The notes under the pieces are model-generated. The model was not told the origin of the DNA. It did not search any database and saw only the letters and a list, made by a program, of their open reading frames with translations. Of a stretch of 64,000 nucleotides of DNA, positions 11,681 to 22,571 are shown one piece after another. Source of the DNA: Bufo bufo. Lineage: Eukaryota > Chordata > Amphibia > Anura > Bufonidae. How positions within the stretch are numbered: the first letter of the stretch is position 1; each line of letters opens with the position of its first letter. The stretch lies in the NCBI RefSeq assembly GCF_905171765.1, contig NC_053389.1, positions 741,769,146-741,833,145 of the forward strand. Direction: 5' to 3'. Made by a program: the position numbers and the translations under genes.

Positions 11681-12059
11681 GATTAACTAATCCTATAGAT
11701 GTATTGCATTAGAATTAGTGACTTTTAAAAATACCTTTATTAGTGATAGTGCGGGTATAGGTATGTATATAACAACAAAGTGTACTACAATTCCAAAAAA
11801 AATTATTTTTTTTTGACAGGGGAGTAGCGACCCCTACACAGAACATTCAAAGGTGACGCGATACTGTATATAGACCTGTAGGTTCGAGACACAACAAATC
11901 AGGGTCTGAAAGAGGGCAGGGCAGACAAAAACGCTTACCCTAAACGCCCTATAAGCTGCTCAGCCCAGGGTGACCCCCTGATGGTGGAGGCTCCCTGTCC
12001 CCGAACCTATTACTGTCCAGTCCCTAGACCGACCCTAACCAGGGAAAAGTATTAGATAC

Positions 12060-12300
12060 AGGAAACGGTTAAAACAGAGATACAACGAGAGTGGAAGGTG
12101 GTCCAAATAAACGGGGTCGCCACCAGCCCTCTCAGATAGCCAGACGTAAATCTCAAAGATATAGGGAGAGTGGAAGGTGGTCCAAGTTACAGGGTCGCCA
12201 CCTAACCTTCTCAAAAAAACAATATGCAAACCTCAACGCGTTTCACCTGGAACTGACCAGGCTCATCAGGAGGTAGGTAAACATTTGGACAAAATCCAAC
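12060..12300 (-). repeat. Penelope-like terminal-repeat fragment with an ~80-bp direct duplication
   Basis: Two copies of a unit beginning GAGAGTGGAAGGTGGTCCAA (about 12087 and 12167) lie next to a complete hammerhead core at 12230-12274. There is no coding sequence. The link to Penelope-like elements is inferred from the ribozyme. Confidence 0.55.
12230..12274 (-). ncRNA. Hammerhead ribozyme motif (complete core)
   Basis: On the minus strand: stem I strand ACCTC, then CTGATGA, stem II CCTGG/CCAGG with loop TCAGTT, then GAAA, a minimal stem III in ACGCGT, the cleavage triplet GTT, and the second stem I strand GAGGT. All invariant core residues are present. The self-complementary ACGCGT would give a longer stem III in a dimer, as known for newt-type and Penelope-type hammerheads. 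Confidence 0.75.
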
Positions 12301-12820
12301 AATAATACATAGACGAAGATACACAGAGAACGATACTTAGCTAGAGACGCTTGATACAGGAGGCACAGGTTGTTGGGTTACCGAAATGGTAAGTATGTAA
12401 GACCCATCAGAAGATACATATTGAAGATGCTGGCCGATTCACCCTCCACTGGCCTGCTCTGAGCCCAGCTCAGCTCAGAGCAGGTAGATGTGCTAGATCA
12501 TGAAAACTTGTGCTCTTATGCTCTGCCAGAACAGCCTACCAGTTGATTTTAACACTAGTGTGGAACTAGCCTTACTCAGGTATTCAGTCTATAACTTACA
12601 AGGCTTTTGGAAAATTTCTATGTCTTAGTATCTTGTTAGTTTGAGGTGTCTTATAGGCCAGGCAACGCATCTCTGCAAAAGAGCTCTCCTTCCAAATGGA
12701 TAAATAATCTGAACCTCTGATGCCACCAGATATAAGGTAGTTTTCCCATAAGTCAATGATTGACCATTTAAACAGACCTTAAATCATAACTCGAATAATA
12801 GCTAAGCCAGCATCTCATCT

Positions 12821-12861
12821 GCAGACAGCTGTTTTGGGGTTATTGCACCTCATCAGCGCAT
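12821..12861 (-). ncRNA. Degenerate hammerhead motif
   Basis: The minus strand has CTGATGA, a weakened stem II, AAAAC in place of GAAAC, the palindromic stem III ACAGCTGT, then C as the cleavage base. Four-base stem I strands (TGCG/TGCA) can pair. The G12-to-A change should abolish cleavage. Confidence 0.5.
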
Positions 12862-13017
12862 AGCAGGGAGCACAGGGTACTATTTCTCCTTATGGACAGC
12901 GCCTATTCAGCTTGAGGAGTCTTATAGGCCAGGCAACGTGCCTCTGGAGAGAAATATTACCCTCTGCATCCTGACCAAGGCATCTCACCTAGCTAAGCTA
13001 GCACTCTATGCTCTTTA

Positions 13018-13055
13018 CTGATGAGGGGCAATCACCCCAAAATAGCTGTCTGCAG
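13018..13055 (+). ncRNA. Degenerate hammerhead motif
   Basis: CTGATGA, stem II GGGG/CCCC with loop CAATCA, AAAAT in place of GAAAC, then TAGCTGTC. It is related to the motif at 12821-12861 and inverted relative to it. The core is mutated and probably inactive. Confidence 0.5.
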
Positions 13056-13100
13056 ATAAGATGCTGGCTTAGCTATTATTCGAATTATGCTTCAGGGCCT

Positions 13101-13980
13101 GTTTAAAATGTGGGCTAGACAGTGAATATGCATATACAAGATTTTCTGGATGTTTAATCATTGCAGATGATGAGGTACCTCTAAAAATGTTTCATATATG
13201 CTACCCTTACCATAAAATGTCCAAAAATATGACATCATTTAAAAAAAACTCCCTCACAGTAAGTCATGTGTATGAATATAATTATCTACCGCTATTCATT
13301 CTGTGTAAAAGCATAAAGAGTACTTTCCAAAAATGATCTTTTATAGATGGTTCATGTTGTCTATCAGATGCTGTTTGACCTAGTTCTGCCTGTCCGATCT
13401 TGCTTCTTACTTGAGCTGAAGGGGAAAATCCATGAGGGAATCTGGAATAAACGCTGCTTATTCAGCACTGGCTTCTAATTAAAACATCTGTGCTAATGAT
13501 AAAGTGGAGAAGAACTGCCGCCAGCCATAGGGTATAATGAGTTCAAGCAGCCACAAGCTTACACAGAAACAAAATATATTTTTAGTTAAGAAAGGCTGCA
13601 CGTCCTGTGCACATAAATATTTGTATGTTTGTTTTCTGGAATGATGAGGCTTAGGGGTCAAAAATAGTGAAGCTCTCCAAGTATTAATGGCTTTTTAGAA
13701 GATGTTCATTAGCTGAAGTAACATCTGTCAAAAAAAGTTCTAGCAAGTCTAACAATATGTCTGGATATTGCAAAACCTAAAATATCAAACAGCAGGGCCC
13801 AAGCACATCATATGCAATGTACAAAATGACATACAGTGATGCATAGGGGTAAAAAATCAATAGGTATAATGTAACCGGGGTAAGGGAACTATGGAAAGTG
13901 GATTGCCATCCGTAGATATGACCCTAGATGCCCTAACAGACCTGACCCAAAAAGGGTGACCTCATACACGATCCTCATAA
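13101..13980. other. No feature recognised
   Basis: AT-rich, no splice-consistent coding segment and no repeat I could pair within the window. 13780-13960 has the look of an old interspersed repeat. Confidence 0.3.
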
Positions 13981-14449
13981 AGTGTTTTGAAAAAGTATTC
14001 ACACCTTGAACTTTTCCAAATTTTTTCATGTTACACTCACAAACTTAAATGTGTTTTATTAGGATTTTATGTGATAGACCAACACGAAGTAGCAACTATG
14101 TGTGACGTGAAAAGAAAATGATACATGGCTTTCAAAATGTTTAATAAATAAAAATCTGAAAAGTGTGGTGTGAATTTGTATTCAGCCCCCTGTACTCTAA
14201 TACCCCGAAATAAAATGCCTTCATAAGTCAACAAATTTGTAAATAGAATTCACCTGCCACTAACTACAGCTGTTCTGTGAAGGCCTCAGAGGTTTGTTAG
14301 AGAACATTACTGACCAGGCAGCATCACAAAAAGCAAGGAACACACCAGACATAACAGGGATAAAGTTGTGGAGAAGTGTAAAGCAGGGTTAGGTTATAAA
14401 AAAAATATCCCAAGCGCTGGACATCTCACATAGCACTGTTCAATCCATC

Positions 14450-15545
14450 ATCTGATAATGGAAGGAGTATGGCACAATTGCAAACCTACCAAGACATGGC
14501 TGTCCACCTAAACCAACAGCCTGGGCAAGAAGAACACTGCCAAGAGGCTTATGGTTACTCTAAAGAGATCCACAGCTCAGGCGGGAGAATCTGTCCACAG
14601 GACAGCTATTAGTCATGTACTCCACAAATCTGGCCTTTATGGAAGATTGGCAGGAGGAATACCATAAAAAGTTCCATTTGCAGTTTGCCAAAAGCCATGT
14701 AGAGGACACAGCAAACTTGTGGAAGAATTTGCTCTGGTCAGATAAGACCAAAGTTGAACTTTTTGGCCTAAATGCAAAACACTATGTGTGGCAGAAAACT
14801 AACATTACACTTCACCCTGGGCACCATTCCCACCCCAAAAATTGGTGGTGGCAGCATCATGCTGTGGGGATGCTTTTCTTTAGCAGGGACAGAGTTGATG
14901 GGAAGATGGAGCTAAATACAGGGCAAACCTGGAGAGGATGCAAAAGACTTGAGACTGGGGCAGAGGTTTACCTTGCAGCACGACAACGACCCTAAACATA
15001 CAGCCAGTGGCGTAGCTAGAAATGACTGGGCCCCACAGCATATTTTTGAATGGGGCCCCCCTCCCCCAGTAATTTTTTCGCAACCCCTTCCTTTCATGCA
15101 CCCCCTTTCCTGTGGCTAGTAAAGGTCGCTCTCTCAGACCAGGCCCGGCAGCTGTTCCATCCGTTTTCTACACTGTCTATACTGCCACTGTATATCATTT
15201 TATTGTGTAATACTGTTGAGGGGGCCCTGACAAAATTTATTCCTCCTCCTCCTGGATGGGCCCCTTCGGGGTCAGGGCCCCAAAGCAGCCGCTTCCCCTG
15301 CTTCCCCTATAGTTACGCCCCTGCATACAGCCAGAGCTACAATGGAATGGTTTAGATCAAAGCATATTCATTTGTTCGAATGGCCCAGTCAAAGTCCAGA
15401 CCTAAATCCCATTTAGAATCTGTGGCAAGACTTGAAAATTGCTTTTCACAGACGCTCTCCATCCAATCTGACTGAGCTTGAACTATTTCTATTCTATAAG
15501 AAGAATGGGCAAACATTTCAGAATCTAGATGTGCAAAGCTGGTAG
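14450..15545 (+). pseudogene. Tc1 transposase pseudogene
   Basis: Recognisable blocks are LWSDKTKVELFG (first catalytic Asp) near 14730-14765, [11 protein letters not shown] near 14845, QHDNDPKHTA (second Asp) at about 14975-15003, split just after by the MITE, and the [17 protein letters not shown] region with the final Glu around 15390-15430. Several frame changes and stops. Family length is about 340 residues. Confidence 0.75.
15005..15323. mobile_element. hAT-type MITE, 319 bp
   Basis: Inverted ends CAGTGGCGTAGCTA and TATAGTTACGCCCCTG, flanked by an exact 8-bp duplication CATACAGC (14997-15004, 15324-15331). No coding capacity. The insertion splits a Tc1 pseudogene. A related sequence lies at about 35115-35275. 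Confidence 0.85.
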
Positions 15546-15580
15546 AGACCTACCCCATAAGACTTGCAGCTATAATTGAG

Positions 15581-15620
15581 GTCCTAGGTTCGAATCCAAC
15601 CATAGACAACATCTGCATGG
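15581..15620 (+). mobile_element. tRNA-derived SINE, left piece
   Basis: Contains a perfect RNA polymerase III B box, GGTTCGAATCC (15587-15597). The SINE continues at 15913-15927 and again at 31012-31192; between these pieces lie a 292-bp insert and a 15-kb retrotransposon complex. Its own 5' end (A box) is missing at the junction with the Tc1 copy. Confidence 0.7.
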
Positions 15621-15912
15621 ACAATATAATGAAGTGGAGGGCGGCACAGTCAAACACGCACAGGATCAGTGTGGAGCGGTCAGTACGAGTAACAAGGCTG
15701 GTGAGGAGACGAGCGCTCGGTGGTGCACAGCTGAGACAGTAGATACAAAGTAACAAACTCCGGTAAGTAGAAAAATGAGCAGCGGCACTCACCAATGTGC
15801 GTTCACAAACAGCAGCTTTATTCCATGAGACTAAGGCAAGGGGCAGACAGTTCAAGCACGCAACTAACAGCGGCGGCCGTTTCGCGCTAACTGCGCTTCG
15901 TCAGGCTGTGCG
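15621..15912 (-). mobile_element. 292-bp insert with terminal hammerhead (retrozyme-like or Penelope-derived)
   Basis: A 9-bp duplication TCTGCATGG (15612-15620, 15913-15921) brackets exactly 292 bp inside the SINE. A hammerhead motif sits at one extreme end (15867-15909), so on the minus strand the ribozyme is at the 5' terminus. Small size, no reading frame and a terminal ribozyme recall animal retrozymes or a Penelope terminal repeat that moved alone. The mobility mechanism is inference. Confidence 0.65.
15867..15909 (-). ncRNA. Hammerhead ribozyme motif, near-complete
   Basis: On the minus strand: stem I ACAGC, CTGACGA (the seventh core position is variable), stem II GCGC/GCGC, GAAA, CGGCCG, then CC where GTC or GTT is expected, and the matching stem I strand GCTGT. 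One change at the base before the cleavage site (U16.1 to C) is the only clear core defect. Five perfect stem I pairs are kept. Confidence 0.65.
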
Positions 15913-15927
15913 TCTGCATGGAGTTTG

Positions 15928-16772
15928 TGCAGCATACGGGTAGGTTACCCGACACTGCTATATTATAATGTGTATCTCCCTTTAAGAAAGTTAGGCCTGT
16001 AACAGGTAATTCATATTCCAGCCAGCAGAGGGAGCCCCCAGTTTAGTATAAATAGGCCAGGGCCTAGCCTAGGAGTGAGTTGGAAGTTTCTAGTTCAGAG
16101 TTAGTTCTGAGAGGTTCAGGACTCAGTAACTAGTGCAGAAATTACACCACTGGTGTGGAGGATCATTCCCACTCAGTTTTCCAGGTCAAGTATACCTGAG
16201 GTACTCTAAATATAGAGCCTGTCACCAGGAGAGAAGGAAACCTCTACAAAACCTTTGCTCAAGGGTTATCACCGTGATTTGGGTGTCTGGATCTTGAGAG
16301 TATTGCCTACAGCCAGGAACTAAAGCAGGGGGGGAAAGTAAGTGTACCCCTGCAGAGAGAATAGTTGCCTGAAGTGTATTGCTGCATTTAGAGTAAGAGG
16401 AAATCCCTGATCCTAGGAGGCCTGTCTTGAAGATAGTCTTTTGTGACTGTGAGTAATAGCCTGAACCACTGCTGTGACTGTCTTGTAACGTGTGGAATAA
16501 TTCTGGAACTGTACTTACTGACTGTCCATCCATCTTCAAATTCGTTCAGTAAAGTTATCCTGTTATTCAAATATAAGGATTGCTCAATTATTCCACCTAT
16601 CACTACACGGTGTGCCACCGTTCAATTGACACTGGCGTCACGACATTCATCACCTGCCTGTTCCAGTGTTGACCCGATTGAAGACGACAGTGAGTCCCAG
16701 GTTAGTGGGTTGCCCTGCACTACAAAGCCCAGCGTACCTGAAGTTACACTACTGACCCCCTGGGACACTGCA
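15928..16772 (+). repeat. 5' LTR of the Ty3/gypsy element
   Basis: 845 bp with TGCAG...CTGCA inverted ends. A TATA-like box TATAAATA lies at 16047-16054. The same sequence, with few substitutions, forms the 3' LTR from 22964. Confidence 0.88.
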
Positions 16773-16782
16773 TCGCTCTTTT

Positions 16783-16800
16783 TGGCGTCACGAACAGGAT
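16783..16800 (+). promoter_or_regulatory. Putative primer-binding site
   Basis: TGGCGTCACGAACAGGAT starts 10 bases after the LTR end and begins with the TGG expected opposite a tRNA 3' CCA. I could not assign the tRNA. Confidence 0.4.
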
Positions 16801-17310
16801 CGCATGCTTCTGGAGTGCAGAGAAGTGTGAACTGTGTGCTTTAACTATTCCACCACCGTATTGCAAGGACTGTACCCTTTATTTCCAAGTCTGTGGATTA
16901 CAATTGTGCCTGGGAGGAATCGGAGGCGCTGTGCTGTGTTGCGCTACCCCCAGGGAGAGAAAATCGTGTTTGTGGATTACAATTCATTAACTTTTCAACG
17001 CCCCTGCTTGCTGTCAGGGAATGGTGACCAAGATGGCCGCCGGCCGCATGGAGTAAAGTTTCCCGCGCTGCTAAGGACCTTCGTGGGCGGATCCCTTCAA
17101 AGACGCAGAGAATCCCGCCTCTATTCATCATCGCACCGCCGCGGCCCTGCTTTTCCTACGTCAGCAACTTCACCGCGTACACAGGACGTCCGGAGTCTCG
17201 CGGGACTCGGCCTGCGCAACCCCGGCGATACCGGTAAGGACTTGTAACCGGAGGGAAGGGGATTGTACCGGCCCCTGTAGTCGCCCGCGGCCACGTCTTA
17301 TTAGACTAAC
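16801..17310 (+). other. Retrotransposon leader
   Basis: About 500 bp between the primer-binding site and gag. It is GC-rich toward the end and holds no convincing separate gene. Confidence 0.5.
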
Positions 17311-18342
17311 ATGTCAGAGCCGGGAGTTCTCGAGCAGCCGGCCCCAGGAGAACTTGCGGCTCCCAGCCATCCTATAGCCCCCAGCATGATGCCCTTTACT
17401 ATGCCTTATTATTTTGGGGCCCCATGGTTTCCCCGCTATCAAGGGGAGACCCATACCTTAAGAGACTTTAAGGAGAAGTTGCTGGCATTATTCAAACTGT
17501 ACCCCATAAATGCCGAACAGCAGATGGAAATCTTGCTAGCACAACTGGAGGGAGCTGCCCGCAGAGAGGTATTATCCTGGCCTGCTGCTGAGCGGAGTAC
17601 TCTAGAGCAAATATTCACCCGCCTCAGGGCCACTTTTGAAACCAGGACTGCCTCAGAGATAAAGATGCACTTCTTTGGCAAGAAACAGAAGTCCGGTGAG
17701 TCCCTCCGTGACTATGCCCTATCACTTCAGGAGGCTTTGGGGGCTGTAATCCAGATAGATCCCAGAGAGGCTGATAGTCAGGGCCAGACTCTGAGGGAGC
17801 AATTTATCACAGGGGTGTCTAGTGAGCAAATAAGGACTCAATTAAAAATGCTGTCAGCCCAGCACCCTAGCAGTACCTTTCTGGATTTTAAAGAGCTGGC
17901 TATAAGAATTCTGGGGTCAACAGTGTCTCCGGAGTTGAGCACCCCACCTGAGTCACCAGCCTGCAGGCCAAAACCGCTTAGCCCTAACCAGGCTGGGGTC
18001 GACCAAGCTGTTCAAGCTTCAGCTACTGATACTATTGCAAAGCTGACGGAGCAGGTAAACCATCTCACTAAAAGTTTAGAGAGAGTGTGCAGAAAGATAG
18101 AGGAATGGGAAAAACCCCTAATGTCAGAGGAAGAGTTCCTGTCACCTCCTAAGCCATTCCCACCTCCATACCAAGAGACTCACTCCAGGGATCCTGGGAG
18201 ACGTAATAGAGATCGTTCCAAAGACCGCAAACGGCCCGTGTGTAAATACTGCAAAAAGGTGGGACACACAGAATCCACGTGCTGGCAGTTAAACGGGCTA
18301 CCCTCGAGGCTGAGGACCGCCCCTCGGGAGGTAGAACATTAG
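17311..18342 (+). CDS. gag: Retrotransposon Gag polyprotein
   Basis: 343 codons, uninterrupted. The first ~90 residues are Pro-rich at the start and then enter a capsid-like helical region (FKEKLLALF, EQIFTRLRATFE, SLRDYALSLQEAL) typical of Ty3/gypsy Gag. Near residues 310-325 there is one CCHC zinc knuckle, CKYCKKVGHTESTC, for RNA binding. The stop at 18340-18342 overlaps the pol frame, which is in the -1 register, so Pol is probably made by -1 frameshifting. I did not find a textbook slippery heptamer. Gag would assemble particles in the cytoplasm. Confidence 0.85.
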   Translation: MSEPGVLEQPAPGELAAPSHPIAPSMMPFTMPYYFGAPWFPRYQGETHTLRDFKEKLLALFKLYPINAEQQMEILLAQLEGAARREVLSWPAAERSTLEQIFTRLRATFETRTASEIKMHFFGKKQKSGESLRDYALSLQEALGAVIQIDPREADSQGQTLREQFITGVSSEQIRTQLKMLSAQHPSSTFLDFKELAIRILGSTVSPELSTPPESPACRPKPLSPNQAGVDQAVQASATDTIAKLTEQVNHLTKSLERVCRKIEEWEKPLMSEEEFLSPPKPFPPPYQETHSRDPGRRNRDRSKDRKRPVCKYCKKVGHTESTCWQLNGLPSRLRTAPREVEH

Positions 18343-19740
18343 GTCCAAAAGATCCAAGTTGGATGCCCCGGTATGTAGGATCCCATCCTAAAATCAATAT
18401 AGAGATCAACGGGGTCACCTTTGAAGCCCTACTAGATACTGGATCCCAGGTCACTACCATTCAGCTGCCCACCTTTGAAAAATTCTGGGACATCAACCAG
18501 TTAACCCAGCCGCCTGAATCCTGGGTGGAGATTATTGCCAGCAATGGCAAGCCAGTAAAGATTTATGGGTACTGGGAACCCACTCTGCAGGTGGGAGAAG
18601 CAACTTTGCCTCAACAGGGGGTGATAGTAGTACAAGCCGGCGACAGAGGAGGACATCCTGTCATTCTAGGCACCAATGTCTTCAAGAACTGTTATTCTGA
18701 AATACTTGACGCATTGCATCAGACTTTGCCCACTGCTTCCTCTGCATCCAAGAGGGTGATTCAGAAGACTATTACCGTGTTAAGTGCTCAGCAGAGGTTT
18801 GCTAATGGGAAAGGAGAAATTTGTACTGCCAGGATCCGTGATAATAAGCCTGTGACTTTGCCTCCTAATTCTCAAACTCTTTTATGGTGTCGTGCTGTCC
18901 TGGGAGTCCAAGGCCAAGATTATTCAGCCCTGGTGGAACCAATCCAGATGGAGAACTATCCTTATGTGAGAGCTGCCAAGTGCCTGGTGAACGTTTCCCA
19001 AGGTAAAGTACCTGTTCGTCTGATTAACCTGAGTGATCATCCTGTTGCGCTTACTAAGCACTGCCCTGTTGCCCAGCTTTCCCAGGTGTCCTTCCAGGAC
19101 GTCATTCGTCTTCCAGTGACAGGAAAGCTGCCAGCTGCAGTCAGCGGACGTCTGCCGGTGAACCAGCCACAAGTGCCCTGGTGGGAAGAGCTCCATGTCA
19201 GAGACGAAGCTACCTCCCAACATCAACGAGAAGGGATCCTACAGCTTGTCAAAGAGCACCACCAAGCCTTCAGTAAACATGCTACTGATTATGGAGAGGT
19301 TAGTGCCATACAACACACCATACCTACCGGCTCTCATCCTCCTATCAAGGAGAGATACTGTCCCTTACCGCCGACTTCATATCAGACTGTAAAAGAAATG
19401 ATCCAAGAGATGAAAGACTCTAATGTAATCCGGGACAGCCGTAGTCCGTGGGCTGCACCCCTGGTCCTTGTAAAGAAAAAGGATGGTGGTATCCGTTTCT
19501 GTGTGGATTATAGAAAAATTAACCAAATAACCCACAAAGATGCATACCCACTGCCCCGCATTGAGGAGTCACTAACTGCTCTGGGCTCCTCCGCTTATTT
19601 CTCCACATTGGACTTGACCAGTGGCTACTGGCAAGTACCCATGGCCCCCGAGGATAGGGAAAAGACTGCTTTCACCACTCCCATGGGCCTGTTTGAATTC
19701 AATTGTATGCCGTTCGGGCTATGTAATGCCCCACCCAGGG
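18279..19740 (+). pseudogene. pol: pol part 1: protease and start of reverse transcriptase
   Basis: Open from within the end of gag. The aspartic protease motif is LLDTGSQ near 18430-18450. The reverse transcriptase begins around 19300-19400 with VKKKDGGIRFCVDYRKIN and STLDLTSGYWQ (first catalytic Asp), then MPFGLCNAP. A one-base frame change near 19727-19740 ends the frame at 19787, before the YLDD box. It is followed without a gap by part 2 in another frame. A coding break of this kind leaves this copy unable to make the full Pol protein. Confidence 0.8.
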
Positions 19741-21003
19741 ACTTTCCAGAGACTAATGGAGCGGTGTTTGGGCCACAAAAACTTTGAAACAGTGCTGCTG
19801 TATCTAGATGATGTCATTGTATACTCAAAAACATATGAGGACCATCTGAAACATTTAGCAGAAGTATTTGAAATCCTTATCAAATATGGCTTGAAAGTAA
19901 AGCCATCCAAGTGTCACTTGCTCAAACCTGCAGTAAAATACCTGGGGCATGTGGTAAGCGCAGAGGGCGTGCAGCCTGACCCTGATAAGCTAGCGGCTGT
20001 CCGTAATTGGCCAGTCCCCACTACCGTCAAAGAGGTGAGGAGTTTCCTTGGTTTTGCAGGCTACTATAGACGTTTTATCCCCCATTTTGCTCAAATAGCT
20101 GATCCTATCCAGGAACTCCTGAGGGGGCAACCCAAGAAAAGTCCTAGAACTCCTGTGCCCATTGAGTGGAATGAGGAAAGGGAAATAGCGTTCCAATTGT
20201 TAAAAAAGAAACTGACCGAGCCTCCTGTGTTAGGTTATCCAGACTACAGCAAACCATTCCATCTTTATACCGATGCTAGCAAGCGAGGCCTGGGAGCTGT
20301 GTTGGCCCAGATCCAAGAGGGAAAAGAGAGGGTGATAGCTTATGCAAGCCGCTCCCTGAAAGGGGCTGAGAAAAATGATCAGAATTATAGTTCCTTCAAA
20401 CTAGAGTTCCTGGCATTGGTGTGGGCAGTGACGGAGAAATTCAAAGACTATCTAGCCGCCACCCCGTTCATTGCATTTACCGACAATAACCCTCTGGCGC
20501 ATCTAAATACAGCTAAATTGGGGGCCTTGGAACAGAGATGGGCCTCCCGCCTCGCCAACTATGATTTCTCTGTAAAATACCGTGCTGGACGTACTAATGA
20601 CAATGCTGATGCTTTATCCAGGCTTCCCACAGAGACAGCTCCTGATGATGGGCGGGATGCTTGGGAAGATGTAGAAATGCCGGCCTTCTATAACAAGTTT
20701 GCTCAACAGGATCAGGCTCGAGCTACCAATGACAGAGCCGCAGCCCCTTCACCCTCCAGTAAGCCTGAGCCCAGAGAGGAAAGGTGGGTGAAATTACAGT
20801 CTGAAAGTAGAGTGCTGGGTGAGTTGTTGGATTTTATTACTAGTGGCAGAGCCCCTGAGAGAATTAGACGTAAGAGTGCAGATCCAGAGCTCATCAAACT
20901 GTGGAGACAGCGCCATCAGCTCTTCATACAAAAGGGCCTATTGCTACGGAGAAGCCTAGACCCAGTATCCAACGAAAGAGTGCATCAGATTCACGAGATG
21001 CAG
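19741..21003 (+). pseudogene. pol: pol part 2: reverse transcriptase YLDD, RNase H
   Basis: The second frame carries YLDDVIVYSK at about 19801-19830 (the catalytic Asp pair), then LGHVVSAEGVQPDP and FLGFAGYYRRFI, all diagnostic of Ty3/gypsy. RNase H follows: LYTDASKRGLGAVLA, FLALVWAV and FTDNNPL, near 20266-20490. RNDNADALSR-type sequence (TNDNADALSRL) closes the domain. A second frame change near 21003 returns to the register of part 1. The two breaks are opposite in sign, so they look like independent small indels. Confidence 0.8.
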
Positions 21004-22571
21004 GTATGGTGTTGGAGATGTACCACAATCAATCCGGTCATTTTGGGGTCCAAAAGACTGAGGCTAATATCCGCCAGCGGTTTTATTGGGTGGGCATGAG
21101 AGAAGACATTGAGAGGTGGTGTCGGGAGTGTATAGCCTGTGCCTTAAAACGAAATGAGCACCATGACCAGAGGGCACCACTGCGACCCATTGTAAGTACC
21201 CGTCCTCTTGAACTTGTCGCCATTGACCATGTGAAGTTGGAGCCTAGTCGTTCAGGGTATACTTATGCCATGACTATTATTGACCACTTCACTAAGTTTG
21301 TTGTAGCGGTGCCTGTGAGAGACCAGACGGCCAAGACTACAGCCGAACTGTTCTGGAAACACTTCCTCCTGCCCTACGGATGTCCAGAAAAGATCCTCAC
21401 CGATCAAGGACCTGCTTTTGAGTCCCATCTGTTCCATGAACTGTGCCGCTTACACAACTGCAAGAAGATCCGGACAACGGCCTACCATCCTCAAGGTAAC
21501 GGGCTGTGTGAAAAAATGAATCAGACCTTGATAGAGATGCTGAGGGCCGTGCCTCCTGAAACCAGAGGGGATTGGCCCAGCTTGTTGCCACAGCTCATGT
21601 ACACGTACAACCATACCATCCATTGTTCCACTGGGTATACCCCTTTTTATTTGATGTTTGGGCGCCAAGGGACATTGCCTGCTGATCACTCCTTGGACAT
21701 ACACGTACCTGATTGCATCAACCCATTACCTAACACCGACTGGGTTGCTGAACACCAAAGGCGATTGAATACGGCCAAAGCCATTGTTCAGGAATGTATG
21801 GATTCTGCTAGAGACCGACAGCAGAGAGACTATGATCAAGCAGCCCATGCAGAACCCTTGACAATAGGAGATGTGGTGTGGTTGAAAAACAACCGCCGTA
21901 CAAGTAAACTAGACAGTAAATTGGAGCAGATTCCCTATGTTGTCACTGCAATCCCAAATGCTGGGACCCACACTTATGAGATTACCCGAGAAGGCAGGGG
22001 ATCCCAAATTGTGCACAGGAACCGGTTAAAGCTCTGCCTGACGAAAGAACCCAGTGTTGAGAGTTCTAAATCTGAATCACCTGTGTCAGAGCCATCAATA
22101 CAGCCCGAGGATCCTATGCAGGCTGTCAGTAATCTAATGTATGACACTGAACCCATGCATTGGCTCATGACACCATGGTTGAATTTGTTGGTGCCTGCTC
22201 CGGCACCTACTGTGCCTTCACCTCCAGAAGAGCCGGTTCAAAATGCCCAGGATCCAGTCCCCCTTATAGGGGATCCTGTTGTTCCTGTTGTTCCTGTTGT
22301 TCCTGACCAGGGTCTCACTGGTGGAGACCCTCCTGTTGCTCCTCTCTCTTCTACCTCGATGCTAAGGGAGGAGGAGACCCCTGTGTTGAGAAGGTCCACC
22401 CGGATGAACAGGGGACGTCCGCCAGTCCGTTTAGGGGACTTTGATTATGCTGGTGGTGTCTCCTCCCAAGCAGTTACTACTGGAAATAGCTTGCTTGACG
22501 TTTGTGCGCAAGAATGGACTCCTCCACGTGAGTCCTTGCCTGTCATACACCCGCAGGAAATCCCTGTGTAG
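21003..22571 (+). pseudogene. pol: pol part 3: integrase and C-terminal tail
   Basis: Starts with an HHCC zinc region (YHNQSGHFG, then CRECIAC). The catalytic core has Asp in AIDHVK, Asp in LTDQGPAF and Glu in GLCEKMNQ; the last two are separated by 35 residues (DD35E). A GPY/F-like segment follows (IGDVVWLKNNR to IVHRNRLKLC). The last ~170 residues are Pro-, Glu- and Ser-rich with no chromodomain. Stop at 22569-22571. This segment is open throughout. Confidence 0.82.

Larger units (their letters stand above)
12600..13100. repeat. Inverted pair of ribozyme-bearing repeat ends
   Basis: 12801-12861 and 13015-13095 are inverted relatives, both containing AGCTGTCTGCAGAT and a hammerhead-like core. 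A 45-bp direct repeat (CTTATAGGCCAGGCAACG) occurs near 12650 and 12928. No genes. Confidence 0.6.
13981..15580 (+). mobile_element. Tc1-like transposon, 3' end missing
   Basis: The left end carries the familiar Tc1 terminal sequence (TTTGAAAAAGTATTCACACC). A degenerate transposase follows on the plus strand, and the copy stops abruptly at a SINE fragment near 15580. A 319-bp hAT MITE interrupts it at 15005. Confidence 0.8.

Noticed and set aside
15587..15597. A functional tRNA gene at the perfect B box
   Set aside because: No A box or cloverleaf; the context is a truncated SINE.
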